Counted from the first letter of the stretch, positions 9,469 through 19,016 are shown. The stretch is 64,000 bases of DNA from Arthrobacter sp. Soil763 (GCF_001428365.1 NZ_LMSH01000001.1:545255-609254); one strand, 5' to 3'. The notes: generated by a model from the letters alone, not told the origin. Numbers and translations: made by a program.

Positions 9469-10070
9469 TGTCTGCCGAGAGCACCGAACACGCTATTTCC
9501 GTCGAATCCGCGTCCGCCGACGAGGTCCGGACGGACGACGTCGCGGAGGCCGCAGCTGCTGCAGACGCCGAGCCCGGCACGGCTTCGGGCAAGGGATCGC
9601 AGGCCAGCCGCCTGGAGGAGGAGGGCGACGTCGCCGCCGACTACCTTGAGGAGCTGCTGGACATCGCCGATATCGACGGCGACATCGATATTGAGGTTCG
9701 CAACGGCCGCACGTACATCTCGATCGTCGCCGAGGATGAATCCCCGGGGCTGGAGAGCCTGGTCGGCCGGGACGGCGAAGTCCTTGAAGCCTTGCAGGAA
9801 CTCACCCGGCTCGCCGTGCTCTCCGCAACGGAGAACCGTTCGCGCCTGGTCCTCGACATCAACGGATACCGGGCGGACCGCGCCGGTGACCTGCAGCAGA
9901 TCGCCGAGGACGCCATCGCTTCCGTCAAGGAAACCGGCAAGAGCGTAGCGCTGGCTCCGATGAGCGCTTACGAGCGCAAGATTGTCCACGACGCCGTGGC
10001 CGACCTGGGCTTTGCCAGCGAATCCGAAGGCGAAGGCGCCGATCGGCACATCGTTGTCTCAGCAAACTGA
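9468..10070 (+). CDS. jag: Jag/KhpB-type single-stranded nucleic-acid-binding protein (KH-R3H)
   Basis: RNA-binding protein linked in Gram-positive bacteria to cell elongation and envelope control. 200 residues. An acidic, Ala-rich, low-complexity N-terminus (about 1-55) precedes a KH-like region (SPGLESLVGRDGEVLEALQELTRL) and a C-terminal R3H-like segment (LAPMSAYERKIVHDAVADL). The Jag-N domain found in Firmicutes is missing, as is common in Actinobacteria. It overlaps the yidC stop and precedes rsmG by 16 bp. Confidence 0.93.
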   Translation: MSAESTEHAISVESASADEVRTDDVAEAAAAADAEPGTASGKGSQASRLEEEGDVAADYLEELLDIADIDGDIDIEVRNGRTYISIVAEDESPGLESLVGRDGEVLEALQELTRLAVLSATENRSRLVLDINGYRADRAGDLQQIAEDAIASVKETGKSVALAPMSAYERKIVHDAVADLGFASESEGEGADRHIVVSAN

Positions 10071-10086
10071 ATCCCGGACAGCATTG

Positions 10087-10737
10087 ATGGTTGAGATGAC
10101 CGCGGCCGAACGCAGGGCCGCAGAATCCATTTTTGGTGACCGGCTGGACCTGGCGCAGCGCTACGTCGAGCACCTGGCAACCTCCGGAACGGAACGCGGA
10201 CTAATTGGCCCGCGTGAAGTGCCCCGGCTCTGGAGCCGCCATGTGCTCAACTGTGCCGTCATCGAACGCGAGATCGCCCCGGGCAGCCACGTCGCCGACG
10301 TCGGAAGCGGGGCGGGGCTCCCCGGCCTCTGCCTGGCGATTGCGCGTCCGGATCTTGAACTGACGCTGATCGAACCGCTCGAGCGCCGGGTGATCTGGCT
10401 GCAGGAAGTGGTTGACGATCTGGGCCTTGAGAACGTGACGGTGATGCGGACCCGGGCAGAACTGGCCGTGGGACAGGTGGACGCCGACGTCGTGACCGCC
10501 CGGGCTGTCTCGGCACTGTCCAACCTCGCGGGGCTGACCATTCCCCTGCTGGGCGGAAGCGGCGAAGTCGTGGCGATCAAGGGTCGGAGCGCCGGCGAAG
10601 AGATCGAAAAGGCGGCAAAGGTGATCCGCAAGCTCGGCGGCGTGGAAACCTCCGTCGTGGTGGTCGGTGAAGACCTCCTCGAGGAGCCCACCACCGTGGT
10701 CCGCATTGTGGTGAACAAGCCCCGAAAGATTGCGTAG
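10087..10737 (+). CDS. rsmG: 16S rRNA (guanine527-N7)-methyltransferase
   Basis: SAM-dependent methyltransferase that modifies G527 of 16S rRNA (the residue linked to streptomycin response). 216 residues. The SAM-binding motif I is VADVGSGAGLPGLCLAIARP; LELTLIEPLERRVIWLQEV and DVVTARAVSAL follow as in the family. The start is taken as ATG at 10087; another ATG at 10096 is possible and the SD is weak in either case. Completes the yidC-jag-rsmG run upstream of parAB. Confidence 0.96.
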   Translation: MVEMTAAERRAAESIFGDRLDLAQRYVEHLATSGTERGLIGPREVPRLWSRHVLNCAVIEREIAPGSHVADVGSGAGLPGLCLAIARPDLELTLIEPLERRVIWLQEVVDDLGLENVTVMRTRAELAVGQVDADVVTARAVSALSNLAGLTIPLLGGSGEVVAIKGRSAGEEIEKAAKVIRKLGGVETSVVVVGEDLLEEPTTVVRIVVNKPRKIA

Positions 10738-10822
10738 CACCAGAGAGGTGCCGACGGACTCGGAGGGGAAGCGGTTAGGCTAGTAAGCGGCAGCAAAAGC
10801 CGGATGAGAGTGAGAGTGTCAA

Positions 10823-11881
10823 GTGAGCAGTAGCGAAGCCTCCACACAGCGGATACCCCCGTTTGTGTCCCTGGGGTCGGCGCGGGCTATGTCTGCGACG
10901 CCGGTTGCTCACGGCATCTCGTCCAAGCAATCGGTATCGGTTGCAGAGGTGAGCAATGTTTCACGTGAAACGTCCCTGCCCTCGGTGAGTAACGTCCTCG
11001 ACTCCATTGACGATTCCAGCCCGATCGCCCGGGAACTTGCGCACGAAAATAAGCGCCGGGAACGGTTGCTCGGCCGGCAGCTGCCAAAGCCGGAGAAAAC
11101 CCGCATCTTCACCGTCTCCAACCAAAAGGGCGGCGTGGGTAAGACCACGACTACCGTCAACATTGCCGCCGCCTTGGCCGCAGCCGGACTCAACGTTCTC
11201 GTGATCGACATCGATCCCCAGGGCAATGCTTCCACCGCGCTCGGCATCGAGCACCACGCCGACGTCGACAGTATCTATGACGTCCTGATCAACGACGTGC
11301 CGCTTCAGGATGTCGTGGCGCCCTGCCCGGACATCGCGAAACTCATCTGCGCCCCGGCCACGATTCACCTTGCGGGCGCCGAAATTGAGCTTGTCAGCCT
11401 CGTTGCCCGCGAGCAGCGCCTGCGACGTGCCATCGACGTGTACGCCAAAGAGCGGGCCAAGAACGGCGAGGAGCGGCTCGACTACATCTTCATCGACTGC
11501 CCGCCCAGCCTGGGGCTTCTGACGGTTAACGCCTTCTGCGCGGCCAGCGAAGTCCTGATTCCGATCCAGTGCGAGTACTACGCTCTCGAGGGTCTAAGCC
11601 AGCTGCTGAAGAACATTGAGATGATTCAGAAGCACCTCAATGCCGATCTCGTGGTGTCGACCATCCTGCTGACGATGTATGACGGACGCACCAACCTGGC
11701 AGCGCAGGTGGCGGCCGAGGTACGGGAACATTTCCCGGAGCAGGTTCTGGGCGCGGTGGTTCCGCGCTCGGTCCGCATTTCGGAGGCACCCAGCTACCAG
11801 CAGACCGTCATGACCTACGACCCTTCCTCCAGCGGCGCCCTATCCTATTTGGAAGCCGCAGCGGAAATCGCTGAACGTTAG
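10823..11881 (+). CDS. parA: Chromosome-partitioning ATPase ParA (Soj)
   Basis: Walker-type ATPase whose nucleoid gradient moves ParB-parS complexes. 352 residues from the GTG at 10823. The deviant Walker A is QKGGVGKTTTTVN (about residue 100); DIDPQGNAS and IFIDCPPSLGLLTVNA are the other core motifs. About 95 residues precede the ATPase domain. Such N-terminal tails occur in actinobacterial ParA, but downstream GTG starts (10949, 10985) cannot be excluded. A full parS palindrome lies in the tail at 10957-10972 and is read as NVSRETS. Confidence 0.96.
   Translation: MSSSEASTQRIPPFVSLGSARAMSATPVAHGISSKQSVSVAEVSNVSRETSLPSVSNVLDSIDDSSPIARELAHENKRRERLLGRQLPKPEKTRIFTVSNQKGGVGKTTTTVNIAAALAAAGLNVLVIDIDPQGNASTALGIEHHADVDSIYDVLINDVPLQDVVAPCPDIAKLICAPATIHLAGAEIELVSLVAREQRLRRAIDVYAKERAKNGEERLDYIFIDCPPSLGLLTVNAFCAASEVLIPIQCEYYALEGLSQLLKNIEMIQKHLNADLVVSTILLTMYDGRTNLAAQVAAEVREHFPEQVLGAVVPRSVRISEAPSYQQTVMTYDPSSSGALSYLEAAAEIAER
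10957..10972. promoter_or_regulatory. parS site 1 (inside the 5' part of parA)
   Basis: TGTTTCACGTGAAACG matches the ParB-binding palindrome (consensus TGTTTCACGTGAAACA) at 15 of 16 bases, with the 14-bp core perfect. It is translated within parA as part of NVSRETS, so coding and centromere constraints are superimposed. Confidence 0.92.
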
Positions 11882-11949
11882 ACTCTTCTCGTCAATTGCA
11901 CTAGCCAGAGCCGGAGTATGCCGGGCTCTTCCACTGGAGGGATTTATCC

Positions 11950-13254
11950 ATGAGCGATAAGCGACGCGGCCTCGGCCGTGGACTTGGCGCGCTGATTCCA
12001 AGTTCCGCCTCGGCCAACGCCTCCGGGAACGGCGCTGCTCCGTCCCGTCCCGTGGATCTGTTCTTCCCTGAGGCCAGGAAGCGGGCTGCGGATACCTCGA
12101 CCGACGAGGCTGCCAGCACACCGGAGGAGACGACGACGTCCCCTGCCGCTACGCCGGCTGCTAAGGCCGCCGCAGATGCCGCACCAGAGGCCTCACCGGC
12201 CGCAGCGGACGCGGTGCAGAAGGCGAAGCCCGCCCGGAAGTCGCCAGCCGCCGTTGCTAAGGAACCGACTCGAGCTGCTGGCTCCGCCCCTGCTCCCGCT
12301 GCAAAGAAGAACTCGCGCAAGGATGCCACCGAGGCGGAAGCCAGCAAGCCGGCCGCCCCGGAGGCCGCCAGCGTGCCTGCGGAAGCTCCGGAGCAGGAGC
12401 TGACCCCCGCTCGGGATGACGTGGAGCTCGTGGAAGTGCCCGGCGTCCGCTTTGCTGAGATCCCGGTTACCGACATCCACCCCAACCGCAAACAGCCCCG
12501 TTCTGTCTTCGATGAGGACGACATGGCGGAGCTGGTACACTCTGTTCGGGAAATCGGCGTCCTCCAGCCAATTGTGGTCCGTACTTCAACCGAAGCCGGT
12601 GGAGAACCCTACGAGCTCGTCATGGGTGAGCGTCGCTGGCGTGCCGTACAGGCTGCAGGGCTTGAGACGATCCCCGCCATCGTCCGGGACACCACCGATG
12701 ATGACCTTCTCCGCGATGCGCTGCTGGAGAACCTCCACCGCAGCCAGCTGAACCCGCTTGAAGAGGCGGCCGCCTACCAGCAGTTGCTGGAGGACTTTGG
12801 GACGACCCACGAGCAGCTCGCCGACCGGATCGGCCGTTCCCGCCCGCAGGTTTCCAACACGCTCCGCCTTCTCAAGCTGCCGCCGCTAGTTCAGCGCCGT
12901 GTTGGGGCAGGCGTGATTTCCGCCGGCCATGCCCGTGCCCTGCTGGCCCTCCCTGACGCCGCTGCGATGGAGCGCCTTGCGCAGAAGATCGTGGCCGAAG
13001 GCATGTCGGTACGCGCCACCGAGGAAGCCGTGACGCTGTACCAGGAGCCGTCCACGCCGACGAAGAACAACATCCCGCGGCCAGGGGCACGGCACGAACG
13101 GCTGGATTACCTGGCCTCCTCACTGTCGGACCGCCTGGATACGAACGTAAAGATTTCGCTCGGGGCCCGAAAGGGACGCGTAAGCATTGAATTTGCCAGC
13201 GTTGAGGATCTGAACCGCATCATGGAGGTCCTCAGCCCCGGGAGCCCAAACTAG
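11950..13254 (+). CDS. parB: Chromosome-partitioning protein ParB (Spo0J)
   Basis: CTP-dependent DNA clamp that loads at parS and spreads. 434 residues. The N-terminus [19 protein letters not shown] is the ParA-stimulating motif; an Ala/Pro/Lys-rich linker follows (about 25-155). The CTPase/ParB domain has QPIVVRTS and [12 protein letters not shown], and the parS-binding HTH is [21 protein letters not shown] dimerisation domain ends the protein. SD GGAGG lies upstream of ATG 11950, 68 bp after parA. Nine parS sites lie within 8 kb. Confidence 0.97.
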   Translation: MSDKRRGLGRGLGALIPSSASANASGNGAAPSRPVDLFFPEARKRAADTSTDEAASTPEETTTSPAATPAAKAAADAAPEASPAAADAVQKAKPARKSPAAVAKEPTRAAGSAPAPAAKKNSRKDATEAEASKPAAPEAASVPAEAPEQELTPARDDVELVEVPGVRFAEIPVTDIHPNRKQPRSVFDEDDMAELVHSVREIGVLQPIVVRTSTEAGGEPYELVMGERRWRAVQAAGLETIPAIVRDTTDDDLLRDALLENLHRSQLNPLEEAAAYQQLLEDFGTTHEQLADRIGRSRPQVSNTLRLLKLPPLVQRRVGAGVISAGHARALLALPDAAAMERLAQKIVAEGMSVRATEEAVTLYQEPSTPTKNNIPRPGARHERLDYLASSLSDRLDTNVKISLGARKGRVSIEFASVEDLNRIMEVLSPGSPN

Positions 13255-13285
13255 GCAGTCCCGCGTTGTAGAGCCAGGAATGTTC

Positions 13286-13328
13286 GCAGGGCCCGTTTCA
13301 CGTTAGTTTCACGTGAAACGGGCCCTGC
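13286..13328 (+). terminator. Inverted repeat after parB with parS site 2 embedded
   Basis: Perfect 18-bp arms (13286-13303 and 13311-13328) are separated by TAGTTTC, 32 bp after the parB stop. Transcribed RNA would form a very stable hairpin, so it may end parAB transcription, but only a weak T-rich stretch (CTTTGTT) follows. The right arm plus loop contains a full parS core, GTTTCACGTGAAAC at 13306-13319, and the left arm contains an extra parS half-site. Confidence 0.65.
13305..13320. promoter_or_regulatory. parS site 2
   Basis: AGTTTCACGTGAAACG: the 14-bp parS core is perfect. It overlaps the loop and right arm of the inverted repeat that follows parB. Confidence 0.9.
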
Positions 13329-13880
13329 CTTTGTTCCCGTTTCCGTGGCTGCTTGTGTGGGACCTGAGGCTCCTCAGCTGGCACCGAGGGTGCCCAATTT
13401 CGGTGCGCAGGCGAGGATTGACGGTGCTTACCTCCCTCTCGGGCGTCCAAGTGCTGGTCGTGAGGCGCCGTGGGCGGCCTAGCGTCCCACCGATGTACCC
13501 GCCAGCCCCTGGGCGGCCTGACGCGCTCAGATGGCCGCCGACGCTCCAGCGGGTCCCACGGCTGCCTCAGGGTGCTCGGATGCGCCAAGGGGCGCCAGGG
13601 ACGCCTCAGGCGGACGCACTCGCGTTAGGAGGTGCCACGGATGCCCCGCGCGTTCATTGTGGCGCGTTGGACGGGCTAGGAGTGATGCAGCCGCCTCAGG
13701 TATGTCCCCGCGATTCCCCGACGTCCCGCGGGACGACGCCGCTACTGTTTTTCCGCACGCCGCGAAGCTCCCGACCTCCAACGCTCGATAGTGAAGCTGG
13801 CTGCGTGGCAACCGGGGGCTGAAGACCGCCTTGTGCGATATGGTGCCGCATCTGATCCCCTGCACTCCGGCGCTGAACTC

Positions 13881-13916
13881 GGAAACGGGGTATGTCTTGG
13901 AAACGGGGTATGTCTT
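13881..13916. repeat. Two perfect tandem copies of an 18-bp unit
   Basis: GGAAACGGGGTATGTCTT occurs at 13881-13898 and again at 13899-13916, directly adjacent, in the gene-free parS region. No further copies were seen nearby. Confidence 0.9.
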
Positions 13917-14198
13917 GCCCTGCGTCCTCCCTTTCGGTTGTCACGCGTGCAGGGCGCTGCCAGATGCACCCACTGGAGATTCGTACACCTGGTGCCATGC
14001 CCTGGTCGTCGCAACCGTGTAGCCCTCACAAATATTCGGCCTGTTCGCTCCTCGGCTGCTGTAGGAAGGACTACCGTGAAGACGGAGCAATTTGCTCCTC
14101 CCAGCCTTACGCCCATGAGCCTAGGAGGTCCGCGCGATAAGAAAGGGTGACCCGGCGTGGGACCACTTAAGAGGCCGGCGCCGGCATTGGATCTGCTC

Positions 14199-14214
14199 TG
14201 TTTCACGTGAAACA
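14199..14214. promoter_or_regulatory. parS site 3
   Basis: TGTTTCACGTGAAACA, a perfect 16-of-16 match to the ParB-binding consensus; the only fully perfect copy in the window. Confidence 0.95.
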
Positions 14215-14692
14215 TAACGTCGCGTTCCGCGTCAGTGGATTGGGTAGGCAGCCGGGTATGTCGTGATGGATACTGATAGTTGTATCCTAATTACGTGGAG
14301 CCAGGCGAGGGTCGGCTGCCGCTGTGGCGTACTACGTCTTTGGCTGGCTACGAACTACGCGTGGATTTCAGAATTCGAGGCTGTACCGGCTCCCTTGTGC
14401 CCCTTCATTCGGCGGGAATTTGTCCGGAGGGCGCCGTCTCGGCGATGGTCGAAGTCCCGTCATCTCCCCAAGCTTGGATTGGGGGGTGCGCGATTGCCGT
14501 AGTCTCCACTGGGCGCAACCCTCGTCGAACCGAATCATGAGGGCGGCGCCCCGACGAAGTTCCTCTGGTGTTCATCGACTCGGACTCGTCCATAAGGTAG
14601 TGGTAGCTACTTGGGGCAGGAGTCCGGTGCACCTGTTCTCTACGCCGTTCCCTCTGGGCTGGGTCCACTGGCGCCTGCTGTTCGGTGCCCCG

Positions 14693-14708
14693 TGTTTCAC
14701 GTGAAACT
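14693..14708. promoter_or_regulatory. parS site 4
   Basis: TGTTTCACGTGAAACT: 15 of 16 consensus bases, core perfect. Confidence 0.93.
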
Positions 14709-15432
14709 CTTTCCCCGCGGTGCTGGAACTGCCCGCTCACCGTGCCGGTGTGAAGGGTCCAAAGTCACGAGGGTCGGGCGGTCCACAGGAACATTCGGGC
14801 GGAGGTCGGCGCGTGGCGCCAAGCGCGGTCTGGCCGCTTCAGAGCGAGGTATCGGGTCTATTGTCGTCCTGGCGGACGACCATGGAGGCCGGCGGTCCCC
14901 CGCACCGTTAACGCGGCTACCCACGGGTCGACGGTGCACCTCGCGTCGCATGTTCACGCCCCCGAACTTCGTGGTCTTCCCTTTGAGGAAGCCCGTGAGC
15001 AGTATTTATTCTTCTCCAGGCCCACGGCGAGCATCGCGGACGGGCCTCACGATGACTGTTCCCCAGCCACCCTGACTACGAGTGGCTCGCGGCAGGAACC
15101 GGTGAATGCTGTGAAGCACCGGACCTCGCCGGCGGCCCGTTCTGCCCGCGGGTCCCCCCGGAGCGTCATGGGCGACCAGGATAGGGAGACGTCATCGGCA
15201 GAGAGGCAGTGCTGGGTCTGGCGGTCCGCGCTCGTCGCAGTCGCTCGCATTTCGTCGCTGCCTGAACCTGGGGCCTGCGTTTAGGGACGATTGACTGTGG
15301 TGCTCGCACGATGTTCTTAGGGGCTTCTTCAAACCGCCTTGGGACGTTCCGTGCCGGTGCCATCATCCCCGGCGGGCTCCTGAGGATAGCCCAGCCGGAC
15401 GGCCGTGGCGGGCCCCACGCCCAGTGAGGAGC

Positions 15433-15844
15433 CGTGGATATCGCTGTGGATAACTTTGTGGATTAGAAGTCTGTCAGTGTCCACTGCTCGAGGGGTGGGG
15501 CGGAAGAACCCGGTACCTGCACCCTGGTCGAACCCGAGATGCAATACGCCGTATTCCTGACGGACGCCGCCGTTTCACGTGAAACATAGATCGACCCCAT
15601 GGATCGAAACGAAATTGCGCCGTTAAGGCTGGAAAAACCGTCTCTCTGGGTTACTGAAGCGGGTTTGGTGTTTGTCATTTTGGTTGAGGCACTCTGTGCG
15701 GCCTGGGACGCCCGTGGGTTCCCTGGGGCCGCCTGACTGCGGAGGGGCGGCGGGGGTGCCGCTGGCAGTCGGGTTGACGCCCCAGGGGCTGTGGATAGCG
15801 CTGTGCGTAATGTCTCAGCTACCTGTGGATAACGATGTGAATAA
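15433..15844. other. Group of DnaA-box-like nonamers within the parS region
   Basis: All read in the same orientation: CGTGGATAT 15433-15441, TGTGGATAA 15445-15453, TGTGGATTA 15457-15465, TGTGGATAG 15790-15798, TGTGCGTAA 15802-15810, TGTGGATAA 15824-15832 and TGTGAATAA 15836-15844. Two are exact complements of TTATCCACA. The two subgroups flank parS site 5. They resemble the oriC boxes and could bind DnaA, possibly as a titration or auxiliary site; function is inferred. Confidence 0.6.
15571..15586. promoter_or_regulatory. parS site 5
   Basis: CGTTTCACGTGAAACA: 15 of 16 consensus bases, core perfect. It lies between the two subgroups of DnaA-box-like nonamers. Confidence 0.93.
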
Positions 15845-17257
15845 CCTTCGGAGAGAGTGCTCGCAGATCCGTCATTTTCAAGCTGCCGAACAGCACGTAA
15901 TGCCTAGTGGCGTGGCTGTTCGTAACGACGAACAACCGACATCTGGGAGGACCTTCCTGCTTCGGTTACGGGTCATCTTTAGGGCGGCGTACCGGTCGGA
16001 CGCCAAAGTGTTTTCGACACATCGGTGTGTGACGCGGCAGGCAAGGTAACTGTCGATTCGCCTGGAAGGGAGAGCGGCCGACCGCAATCTAGGGCCGACG
16101 CAGGAGGGTCATGCACCGACCGGCTCTGGGGCTTGGCGTGGACGACGCGGCTTCTTGCCGGGCGCGACCCGCCCGATGGAAGGGGTGGCGGATGACATCC
16201 GGTGTCTATGGCCAGGGCTGTTAGCAGGTGCGCGCGGCACCGGCCAGGGCGGCTACGCCCCTGTCACCTAGCGGGCGTGCGCGGCAGTGCACCGCGTCCG
16301 TGCGGGTGAGCTGGCAGGCATTCTGTTTGGCCCTCTCGTCTGCCGGCGTGACGCCCTCCCCATATTCGCCCAGCGCTCCGATGGCCGCCCGGAACAGGCA
16401 ACAAGGTTCTCTGCTCCCCCGCCAAGCAGCAGGCACGGCCACGAGCCCACGGCAAGCGGCCGGCTTCTGGCGTCCGTGGCCAGCTCCGGTGCCGTGGGCG
16501 GGTGTGGTGACCAGGGAGTGCGGAGCGCCGCCGGTCCGACCGCACCTCTGTTCCTCTCTGTATGCCCCGAGCGACCCGCAGGTAGCTGGGCTGGGGCCGT
16601 GGAACGACTCGACCCTGGTGCGCTAGGTCTAGAGGCAGAGTGCACCTTTGCCGCATAGTCATGGGAGCCACCCAGCGGAATCCACTCGACGTCCGGTGTG
16701 CCCGGTGCAGCTACACCGTGTTGGCGCTTCGGCGGCCCCTCACTGCTGGTATCCAAACCCCAACGCCTGCGCTTACCGATCGTTGCGTGCATCCCCGCAC
16801 CCGCCAAGTAGGGACCTACCTGTGCTGCGCAGGGGGCTGTGGATTCCATGGAGGTGACTGAAAGGGCCGTGGTTGGCTTCGGGACGCTCGACGCTTTGAG
16901 CATTGGACTGTGCCCAAGACACCGCGAGGTGCCGATTTCCTGGTGACAAATATGCTTAGGTCTCGGGTCAGTAGATCCCGGAGCCCCTACGGTTAGATAC
17001 GCGGCGATCCCATGCCCGAGGAATCGGTTACGTCAGCTCGAGTTCACACACGTACTGTGGGTCTGCGGACGAGCTTATCGGTGCGGCGGGCCTTCTCTTC
17101 TCGTGCGGCGATCATAGGCCGGCGGGGCGCGAGGAGGAGCCGCCGAGCTAAAGATTGGGTCCTGGGGCTGTCCTGAGCCCCCTACCCGTTGCTTTGTACG
17201 ATCTTTCTTCGTGTGGTTTTCCTCTGAGCCGGAGCTTAGCACCGCCGTCGATCGTGA

Positions 17258-17273
17258 TGTTTCACGTGAAACG
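17258..17273. promoter_or_regulatory. parS site 6
   Basis: TGTTTCACGTGAAACG: 15 of 16 consensus bases, core perfect. First of four sites packed into less than 1 kb. Confidence 0.93.
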
Positions 17274-17612
17274 GTGCGATGGACTCTTGACTGCTGGCAT
17301 CTTGGTGACGCTTCAGCCATGCGACGCCACGGTACCAGAGAAGGAGCCCCAGCCGAGTTTCTTGCTGGCTGATCTGGGTTTGCGTGGTTAGACAAGAAGT
17401 CCAGGGAGCGTTAGGCAAGACGGATTTGGCGTTCCTGAGAACGCTTACAACACGAAGCAGCTGAAAATTGATTGACCCTTGGTGGTCTCAAGCGATCTCG
17501 GTATGTGACAGGTGACAATTCCTTCGTCCCGAAGGGCATCAGAATGGTTCATCTCCGCGGTCACGGAGCCGCAGAGATGCATTGAAAGCCACTCTCGGCC
17601 GGTGCACCCGAA

Positions 17613-17628
17613 GGTTTCACGTGAAACG
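17613..17628. promoter_or_regulatory. parS site 7
   Basis: GGTTTCACGTGAAACG: the 14-bp core is perfect, with both outer bases off consensus. Confidence 0.9.
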
Positions 17629-17906
17629 TCGACCGCTTTGTGAAAGGAAAAAGGAACGAATTATGCCTGCACACCGCGCTAGGTGAGACATCGTAGTTCC
17701 AGGGTCGTTGTAGCGGTCCTTCATTCCGTCATTGCTGTCAGGTAGTAGTTCCTTGTCGAGGAGTCGCAATTCGAGGGCTGTCAGGAGTGGCTCTTCGTGA
17801 AGTGGTGTTGTTGAGAGGGCTCGAACTTCCTGTCTCGCTGCGTGGCTCCAGCCGCACGGAAGTTTCGTTAAACGGATCATCCCTGCTTGTTGGCCAGTGG
17901 GGGCCA

Positions 17907-17922
17907 TGTTTCACGTGAAACG
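17907..17922. promoter_or_regulatory. parS site 8
   Basis: TGTTTCACGTGAAACG: 15 of 16 consensus bases, 294 bp from site 7. Confidence 0.93.
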
Positions 17923-18212
17923 CCGCGGAGAAGCCGTTGGTTTGCGTGATGCGGGCCTGTTGGCTCGACCACGAGTTGCACGGGAGCCGTCCTAAGAACC
18001 GATATTCACGTTAACGAGACGGGCTCAGGGGAACCACCTGCGTTGTGGCATCGAAGTGGGCTTCAGCCGGCGGCTGGGCGTCTGACCTAGCACCGGTCCG
18101 TGTGCTTCAACCACCGTGCACGACGTGGGAGCGACGGACGCACTACTTCGAGCGCGCCGGGCTCGGGGAACGTAGTGACGCTCCGATCTGGGCTGACTGG
18201 AGCCGTTATGGA

Positions 18213-18228
18213 AGTTTCACGTGAAACA
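18213..18228. promoter_or_regulatory. parS site 9
   Basis: AGTTTCACGTGAAACA: 15 of 16 consensus bases, 306 bp from site 8. Last parS before the trxBA operon. Confidence 0.93.
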
Positions 18229-18577
18229 TCTTCGAACCGGCGACCGAGAACCGGGACAGAGACGCCGGGGAGGGCCGCCGCACGAACGATACGGGCGAGC
18301 ATTTGCACCTCAGGAGCCGCTTGCCCGGGGCCCTCCCCCATCCGTCGGCTCTGCAGGCGCCGGCCGCGAAGTAACAGGGACGCGCCCAGTGTGCTGGTCG
18401 ACCTAACGGCCGAAGATGAGGCGGTGGTCTCACCACGGCCAGCTGGTACAGCACCCAGAACTCTCCAGCCAGCGAGAGAGTTCATTGCAGCGAAATCTCA
18501 CCGTTATGGCAGCGCAATACAGTTGCGTTAGAGAGTTTTGTCCGTCGATGTATGACGTCCGGGTGTTCTAGCCGCAG

Positions 18578-18614
18578 AAAAAACGGCCCCCCGCGCGTAG
18601 CGGGAGGCCGTTTT
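18578..18614 (-). terminator. Rho-independent terminator of trxB-trxA
   Basis: Read on the minus strand, AAAACGGCCTCCCGC pairs with GCGGGGGGCCGTTTT across a TACG tetraloop (one G-U pair), and the stem ends in a run of six T residues. It lies about 40 bp after the trxA stop and marks the edge of the gene-free region. Confidence 0.9.
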
Positions 18615-18651
18615 GGGTAGTGCTGCGCCGTGAGGGCGCCGAGCTGGGAAC

Positions 18652-18978
18652 TTAGGACAGGACGTCCGCGAATTCCTTCTCGAAGTACTGCTTCGGGCGG
18701 GCGCCGATGACGGTGCTCTTCACCTCGCCGCCCTGGAACAGGTACACGGCCGGGATGGAGGTGATGCCGTACTCCGCGGCAATGCCGGGGTTATCATCGA
18801 CGTTCACCTTGACCACGTCGACCTTCTCCCCGTATTCCACCGAGATCTCGTCGAGGATCGGGCCGAGCTTGCGGCACGGGCCGCACCATTCCGCCCAGAA
18901 ATCCACGATAACGGGCTTGTCCGCGCCCAGCACGTCGGTGCTGAAGCTGGCGTCAGTTACGTCTTTTGCGTTGCTCAT
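18652..18978 (-). CDS. trxA: Thioredoxin
   Basis: Small redox protein that reduces disulfides in cytoplasmic proteins. 108 residues, normal length. The active site is WCGPC in VDFWAEWCGPCRKLGPIL, and the cis-proline loop is GITSIPAVYLFQGGEV. It lies 38 bp downstream of trxB on the same strand and is followed by a clear terminator, so trxB-trxA form an operon. The ATG at 18978 is preceded by GGGAGAGAC. Confidence 0.98.
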   Translation of the reverse strand: MSNAKDVTDASFSTDVLGADKPVIVDFWAEWCGPCRKLGPILDEISVEYGEKVDVVKVNVDDNPGIAAEYGITSIPAVYLFQGGEVKSTVIGARPKQYFEKEFADVLS

Positions 18979-19016
18979 AACCTTGTCTCTCCCTTGGGTT
19001 GCTTGCCGCGCGCAGT

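Larger units (their letters stand above)
13255..18577. other. Gene-free parS region between parB and trxA
   Basis: About 5.3 kb with no ORF that looks like a protein gene. Open frames here are short or overlap each other on both strands, lack domains, and show irregular Arg/Pro/Gly/Ser-rich composition expected of non-coding high-GC DNA. Base composition is visibly less GC-rich and codon periodicity is absent. The region holds eight parS palindromes (sites 2-9), a group of DnaA-box-like nonamers at 15433-15844 and an 18-bp tandem repeat. No tRNA, rRNA or transposase remnant was recognised. The likely role is a centromere-like ParB loading zone; decayed genes may also be present. Confidence 0.85.

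Noticed and set aside
13313..13822. 169-codon frame just after parB
   Set aside because: Begins inside the parS/hairpin element, no RBS, Arg/Pro-rich composition and no recognisable family.
16268..16903. 211-codon minus-strand frame in the gene-free region
   Set aside because: Overlaps several equally long frames on both strands, lacks an RBS and any domain, and has no codon-position bias by eye.
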